In this document: in pieces, positions 63,002-64,000 of the stretch
Layout: every line of letters starts with the position of its first letter
Position numbering within the stretch: the first letter of the stretch is position 1
Assembly (NCBI GenBank): GCA_964521025.1
Contig: CAZFPK010000011.1
Span: 26,885-90,884, forward strand
DNA length: 64,000 nt
Reading direction: 5' to 3'
DNA from: DRTC01 sp964521025
GTDB taxonomy: Bacteria > Cloacimonadota > Cloacimonadia > Cloacimonadales > TCS61
Notes under the pieces: model-generated
What the model was told of the DNA's origin: nothing
Database searches by the model: none
The model's input: only the letters and a program-made list of their open reading frames with translations
Position numbers and translations under genes: made by a program

Positions 63002-63333
63002 TTTGATTTCCTTCTTTTTGATTTCGGTTTACGGAATTTAAGATTGGAATCTTTCAGGAAAAAGACGATGTCTGTTAATTTTATTTTCAAGATTAAATTT
63101 ATATCTGCAATTATTTTGCTTTTTCTTAAGATTAATTCCTGCATCCAGACATTATTGGTAACAGCAATAAAAAGTACATTATGTTCTAATTTGTGAATTG
63201 AAGCTCGGTCAGAGAGGATATTTCCAACGATCTTTTTCCAATTAAAAAATAAGGTAAGAATCTCTTTATGTTCATTACCGGCAATAGAATACACAAGATC
63301 GTGTAATTTATCACCGGCTTGAACTAAACTCAT
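62998..63333 (-). CDS. DciA-like/DUF721 protein
   Basis: 111 residues. FNWKKIVGNILSDRASIHKL followed by LFIAVTNNVWMQELILRK matches the DUF721 KH-like core; the C-terminus is a basic tail. In many bacteria DciA loads the replicative helicase. Sits three bases after the membrane protein gene upstream and overlaps rpe. Confidence 0.75.
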   Translation of the reverse strand: MSLVQAGDKLHDLVYSIAGNEHKEILTLFFNWKKIVGNILSDRASIHKLEHNVLFIAVTNNVWMQELILRKSKIIADINLILKIKLTDIVFFLKDSNLKFRKPKSKRRKSK

Positions 63334-63336
63334 AAA

Positions 63337-63897
63337 TTACTCTTTTTTAAGAAATAGGGAAAATCCCCACCAGGAAAAGATCGTTAACAAGATTGCACCC
63401 CAATATGTCGTTCCTAGAGCATCATAAGTACGATTGAAATATTCGATCAGGAAATTCATTGCTCCCAGAGCTGGAATTGCAGAAATAACGATCAGCATTA
63501 AATAACCCAGTGATTTCGTGGTTATATTACTTTTCTTGGAATTATTAATGATCGAAACAGCGATTGCTCCGAGAATGATCAAAATTGCTGTAATGATGGT
63601 GATGATCAGGTAGGAAAAGAAGGGAAGATCAATTTTTCGATAGATCATATAAGGTGTTATCAAAGCAATAACCAATAAAATTATTCCGATTATCTTTTGA
63701 AAAAGTAAAATATTTTTCGGTTTTAATTCCTGTTTTCTATGATGCTTGGTCAAATACAGGTAAACAAGACCGAAAACAATGATGAAGAAAACAGCGTAAA
63801 CAGGAACTCCAACTTTTGGATTATCACTGGCAAAACCGAATGATGCAAAAGCTGCCAGTAGGGCTATCCAACCGATTATACTAATGATCTTTTTCAT
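63337..63897 (-). CDS. hypothetical membrane protein
   Basis: 186 residues with five or six predicted helices (about 5-25, 33-49, 65-83, 92-117, 130-150, 163-180). Ribosome site GGGAGG. No recognised family; no conserved polar motif inside the helices. First gene of a minus-strand operon with dciA-like and rpe. Confidence 0.6.
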   Translation of the reverse strand: MKKIISIIGWIALLAAFASFGFASDNPKVGVPVYAVFFIIVFGLVYLYLTKHHRKQELKPKNILLFQKIIGIILLVIALITPYMIYRKIDLPFFSYLIITIITAILIILGAIAVSIINNSKKSNITTKSLGYLMLIVISAIPALGAMNFLIEYFNRTYDALGTTYWGAILLTIFSWWGFSLFLKKE

Positions 63898-64000
63898 GAA
63901 AAACCTCCCTTTTGGTATTATTCTATACTTTTTTATTTATTACTACGTAGAGTAGAGACAGGTATTCAGATTTCCAGATAGATATTTGTTCTCCCAGTTT

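Noticed and set aside
1..64000. CRISPR array, rRNA, tRNA, insertion sequence or prophage
   Set aside because: No regular spaced repeats, no cloverleaf or rRNA motif, no transposase or integrase frame was found by reading.

Overview
The window is AT-rich and comes from a Gram-negative bacterium. It carries a TonB-dependent receptor, a secretin, an Omp85 protein and several large exported proteins. Four exported genes and one interrupted gene end in the FlgD-like type IX secretion (T9SS) sorting domain: an NPF motif, then GQ/GK, a W-x-G/W-N turn and a Y-F-Y-K/E-L strand. That domain, the base composition and the many PAS-domain kinases suggest a member of the Fibrobacteres-Chlorobi-Bacteroidetes (FCB) group, most like Candidatus Cloacimonadota. 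The assignment is inference; no rRNA or tRNA gene was seen.

Layout. 1-6156: 3' part of a TonB receptor and two T9SS cargo proteins. 6354-12479: a hybrid histidine kinase, a membrane histidine kinase and a sigma-54 enhancer-binding regulator. 12532-29876: a type IV pilus-like locus. It holds three major-pilin-like genes (two identical over 433 bp), a PilC/GspF platform, a PilB/GspE ATPase, three pseudopilin-like genes (one carrying a LamG lectin domain), a PilS-like membrane protein without a kinase domain, a REC-cNMP-fold regulator, a PilT ATPase, a fused PilM-PilN-SPOR-TPR protein, a fused PilO-PilP protein, a short secretin and a propeller lipoprotein. Good -24/-12 promoters sit before the first two pilin genes, so the adjacent regulator probably controls them.

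29978-43784 is mostly housekeeping: DapF, a PepT-like peptidase, RlpA, PsuG, an Eis-like acetyltransferase, an AsmA-like protein, a retropepsin-like protein lacking its catalytic Asp, DAHP synthase, Ppx/GppA, a NYN-domain protein, an Omp85 protein and IspG. 44018-57797 holds more T9SS cargo (one gene broken by an in-frame TGA), a 1775-residue PAS/GAF sensor kinase and a lipoprotein. 57946-63897 holds a multi-TM GAF-like protein, a decayed toxin-antitoxin pair, Ffh, Rpe, a DciA-like protein and a small membrane protein.

Two features stand out. The first is the compact pilus system: its pilins appear to have only a two-residue Met-Gly leader and no Glu5, and its alignment complex is built from gene fusions. 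The second is a heavy load of palindromic elements. One family (ends TGTCATTCYGAG / CTCRGAATGACA) forms the C-terminus of IspG. Another, a double hairpin with mostly three-base loops, lies between genes, in a lipoprotein gene, and in frame at the same place in two T9SS sorting domains, with compensated stem changes.
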